From Grifola frondosa (lineage: Eukaryota > Basidiomycota > Agaricomycetes > Polyporales > Grifolaceae), in assembly GCA_001683735.1 (NCBI GenBank), contig LUGG01000006.1, positions 1,674,001 through 1,738,000 of the forward strand: a stretch of 64,000 nt of DNA, written 5' to 3'. This document shows, in pieces, positions 60,638 through 64,000 of this stretch. Numbering within the stretch: the first letter of the stretch is position 1; the number at the start of each line of letters is the position of its first letter. The notes below the pieces were generated by a model. It was not told the DNA's origin. It saw nothing but the letters and a program-made list of their open reading frames with translations, and did not search any database. The translations under genes were made by a program, and so were the position numbers.

Positions 60638-63600
60638 TTACTCCTCGTCCTCGAACCGCAGGATTTGTGCGTCCTCGTCCACGGGAAGGTTTCGGTACCC
60701 ACCGCGCCCTCGTATCCGCACAACAAGCGCGTCGTATTTCTCTGCAACATACTCCCATGCGATGCCCGCAAGTCCAAGAAGGAACCACGGCACGCTCGCA
60801 AGCGTCGCCACAACGCCCGCGTCGCTCGTGTACCGCGGGCCGGTCTCCCCTCCGGGCAGTCGTATTGTCCTACAATAAACAAACAGGCAAATCACCATGC
60901 GTCAGCAACCTGTACTCATCGAAAACAGTGCGACGCACCCTCTCGCGAGTCCGCTCCGGCGGTACCACCAGTACCCAATAAGCGCAGCGAAGCCACACGG
61001 CACAATGATGACCATGAACCAGAAGAACACGCCGTGTCCGCGAAGGCCTGGACAAGCGTGCGACGTGCCGCGATCGAGCCGTTTCCCGCCTTCGCACGAC
61101 GAATATGGGATTTTGCGGTAGGCCGTGCGCTCGTACCAAAACTCCTCGCCGTTCCGACATGAATTGTCGTCCGGCAGTGATTGGGTGCCTGGGTGAAGCA
61201 CACATTCGCCCGCATCGTTTTTGTAGTAATTGAATTCACTGAGATATGAGAATGAGATGCAGGAGATCCATGTGATATGTAAACAGAGAAAGCTTTACCA
61301 TTCAAAGTCACTCTGCTCGCAGGCGCAGTTGCTCACTACTCTTTTTGCAGCCTTTTGCTGGTTGCCCACAACGCAGTTCGTGTCTCGTTTGCGGCGGTGA
61401 TACAGCGTCTACATCCGCAATGAATACAAACTGAAAAAAATTCAGAAGCACAATTGGATTCTGACCTGTCGGCCAAACAGGCATCTTTCCGCACGCTCCT
61501 CGCTGGGGCTCCACAACTCGAAATCGTCATGTCCAGGATCTTCGATACTCAGCACACCTGATGGCAATAATCGGCCGGATCAGTGAGACCGCATTTCAAA
61601 ATAAAACCACATACGCACATTGCTTGCGAATTAACGACGTGAAATCAATGTGCACCGCCACGGAGACACCACGCAAACGCGGGTAGAAGCCCATAAGGAT
61701 GAACCGGCGGCTGGTATCAGATGGCACCGTCACGATCTCCATCACACGCATCTTCTCGTCCGTAAACTTGTACTCGCGCCAATTCATACCCTCATCCGTG
61801 CTGAATAGCACGTGATCTGTCGGACCCTCGTCGTTCGCCATAATCAGGATCGACCCCGAGTCGCCGAACTCCCACAAATGTGCATCCTTATGCACCTCCT
61901 CCCATGTGAAACCAGCATCCCGGCTGAGGAACGTATCGCTGTCATCATATGGGTCGAGAGACTCGCCAACATTGCCGACCGCCATGAGGAGACCGGGTAC
62001 GGAGGGTGTGCTGTATGTCGCTCGCACATCGAAGCGTTCTGTGTATCCATGTATATGCAAGGCACAGCCCTAAGACAACACCATCAGAGAATGCATTTCG
62101 ACCTGTGCCGCGGTACTGACCGTGTGATCACACTCATACTTGTTGCCTTGAGAATCTGTCTTCGGAGGCGCCAAACGCTTCCAGCTTCCGCCTAATTGGC
62201 TATATAAGTTGCGTTACACACCAATCGAAAGGAATCACGTACCATCATTATGAGTGATTCGAGTCTGTATATCCTTTCTTCCGGTCAGAGGTGCCTCCCC
62301 GGGATTCGCGACGATATTGACGAGGGCAATGCCGTCGAGGCCGATCATTTTCTCGAAGTCAACATATCCTGCGTCATTACGGTTCACATTGTCTATGGAG
62401 AGACCGAAGTACGTTCCGTTAGAATTAGACTTCAAGATATTGCCCCACCATGGACTGGGCGGCTCGGAGGTTGTGACATGCAGAAAAACGGCCTTGGTAC
62501 TAGATTCGAGGATGGTATATGCCTAGCACAAATTGATCAGTCCATTTCATTGCCGGTCCCAATTCTACTTACATGTTGGTCAGGGCGCATGTTGGGAGGG
62601 AACAATCCTGTAGCGAAGGTCCTTCCATCCAATGACACCTGTAGATCTAAAGACTGCCTCTGGGTTTGGTACTGAAATATGTCATAAATATTATATCGCA
62701 GTGGGTGACCAGTCAAAACACTCACCTCCGCAACGATCAAGAACTCTGAGAATTTAGCGAAACCAACTACGTGATCAAACAGCTTTGTCTTCTTGTCGAA
62801 AAAGTCAGTACCTCCAATCAACTCCAGGGGGTTATCCATAGTGAAAAAGCGTTGTGACCCCTCCTTTTTCTTATACGACTCGCATATGATTTGATTTGGA
62901 TCGACAAGGAGCTCCTGATCCCGTGCCCATGCACAGTTACGAACGTACTTGTCTATGAGTGTCCACTTCCGACCGTTGTTTCGCGTATAGTGCGCCTGGA
63001 CTTGGCAATTCTCGCCAAAACCGGTACATCCTTCGCTGCCAGTCCAAATAAGATAGTCTGACTGGGTGGGATGGAAATGGAGGACGGGCAAATTGAAGCC
63101 GTTCGGAACGGTAGGCGCTTCGAGTACGTGCCACGATTTACCAGTATCCGTGGTATACATATATTTCTTTGAATTCGTGATGAGGTATGCACGGTCGGGA
63201 GAGAAGGAATGGTGGTAGAAAGCAACAAATTGTTCCTCGGGGCCGATCTGTTCCCAGTTATAGCCTTCGTTGCTGGATTGCCATATACTATTGTCGTTGA
63301 GACGAACAAGGATAGTCTAAAATATAGTTAGCGTTTTGATCTAGGCCGCGTTAGTGTCACTTACGGTAGACTCTTTGAAGTATGCAAACTGTGCAATCCC
63401 TGCCCGGAACTCAAACTAAAAAGCATGTCAATCACACTGCAACGCCGTATCAAAAACTGCTCACGGTTTGGTGAGTGATTTCTCCCTCCTCGGGTTGGGC
63501 TATACGCTTCGGGATCAGGTAAGCGAAGATGAGTAACAGCTATACAACGCACCCGAGGAACATGGCTTCTCCTGAGGCGTATCCTTCTTTTCACCGCGGT

Positions 63601-64000
63601 CCCGATCGCACGTATTGCCGGGAATCGACGAAATCCCGACGATCCCATATACGTCTGCTTCGCATCTCCCGCACGACAAACACCCGCGGGGATGGGCTCA
63701 GGTCCGGCAGGAACACATTTATCGCCCTGGCGCACGAAGTTATAATCGCTTCGATGTAAGTTAGTCATGAGCATATCATCAAGACGTAAGATAAGTAACG
63801 CACCACTCGTAATCCTGAGCAGTGCAAGGGCAGTTGTCCTCATTTGAAACAGGATCAGCGAACTTGTTACCGACATAGCAATTCGCGTCGGCCTTGCGTC
63901 GCTTGTACCATTGCTGTTAATCAATGCACACACATTAGAATCTCTTCGTGGTATCTATCCTAGTTATTGTAACTTACCTTGTGGCCCATAAGGCACTCGT
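60638..64000 (-). CDS. VPS10: VPS10 vacuolar sorting receptor (sortilin family), 3' part
   Basis: Type I Golgi receptor that sorts hydrolases to the vacuole. The gene enters from beyond 64000. Visible: a 10CC cysteine module at the window edge ([26 protein letters not shown]); the second Vps10 propeller with [101 protein letters not shown] and [20 protein letters not shown]; the second 10CC module ([17 protein letters not shown]); then [20 protein letters not shown] as the membrane span; and a cytosolic tail [20 protein letters not shown] ending at 60638. The acidic tail fits retromer/clathrin sorting signals. No lesions noticed. Introns are frequent and short. Confidence 0.92.

Overview
The window is genomic DNA of a filamentous basidiomycete, almost certainly a mushroom-forming Agaricomycete. 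Genes are dense and cut by many 50-65 nt introns. Several families are ones expanded in these fungi: FunK1-type protein kinases, other fungal-specific kinases, short BTB/POZ proteins and an alpha-kinase. Neighbouring housekeeping genes fit as well (HSP78, coronin, ALG5, ETT1, GCV1, VPS10). All calls rest on reading translated frames and recalled family motifs; no database search was run.

Layout. (1) 1-9 kb: a BTB/POZ gene on the minus strand is split by an insertion of about 8.6 kb (210-8797). The insertion has 23-bp terminal inverted repeats with one mismatch and a TAAGG target duplication. It holds an integrase-type DDE transposase (damaged), an alpha-kinase gene, a broken Cdc20-like WD40 fragment and a broken PPS1 phosphatase fragment, so it looks like a gene-capturing DNA transposon. 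(2) 9.3-16.5 kb: a FAD oxidoreductase, ALG5 and ETT1. (3) 17.6-26.9 kb: two copies of a FunK1 kinase + cytidine deaminase block, then a J-domain protein and a fourth, more distant cytidine deaminase. (4) 27-40.6 kb: conserved core of HSP78, an ankyrin/RCC1/BTB protein (Btb3/IBTK type), coronin and the glycine-cleavage T protein. (5) 41-44.6 kb: a third, inverted FunK1 + cytidine deaminase block; its deaminase exon 2 is flipped in place. (6) 45-56 kb: an S28 serine peptidase divergent from a GMC oxidoreductase, a fungal kinase with a relic of a second copy, and an acyl-CoA oxidase/dehydrogenase-type enzyme. (7) 56.2-60.6 kb: gene-poor DNA with decayed reading frames. (8) 60.6-64 kb: the 3' part of VPS10.

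How it fits together. The housekeeping genes are an ordinary mix (mitochondrial protein and glycine metabolism, actin, N-glycosylation donor synthesis, vacuolar sorting) and do not form a pathway. The dynamic parts are the transposon and the FunK1/deaminase blocks. One caution applies throughout: single-base losses that break the frame recur in genes that should be functional (ETT1, GCV1, ALG5, GMC, a kinase). Some apparent pseudogenes may therefore reflect assembly indels rather than biology.
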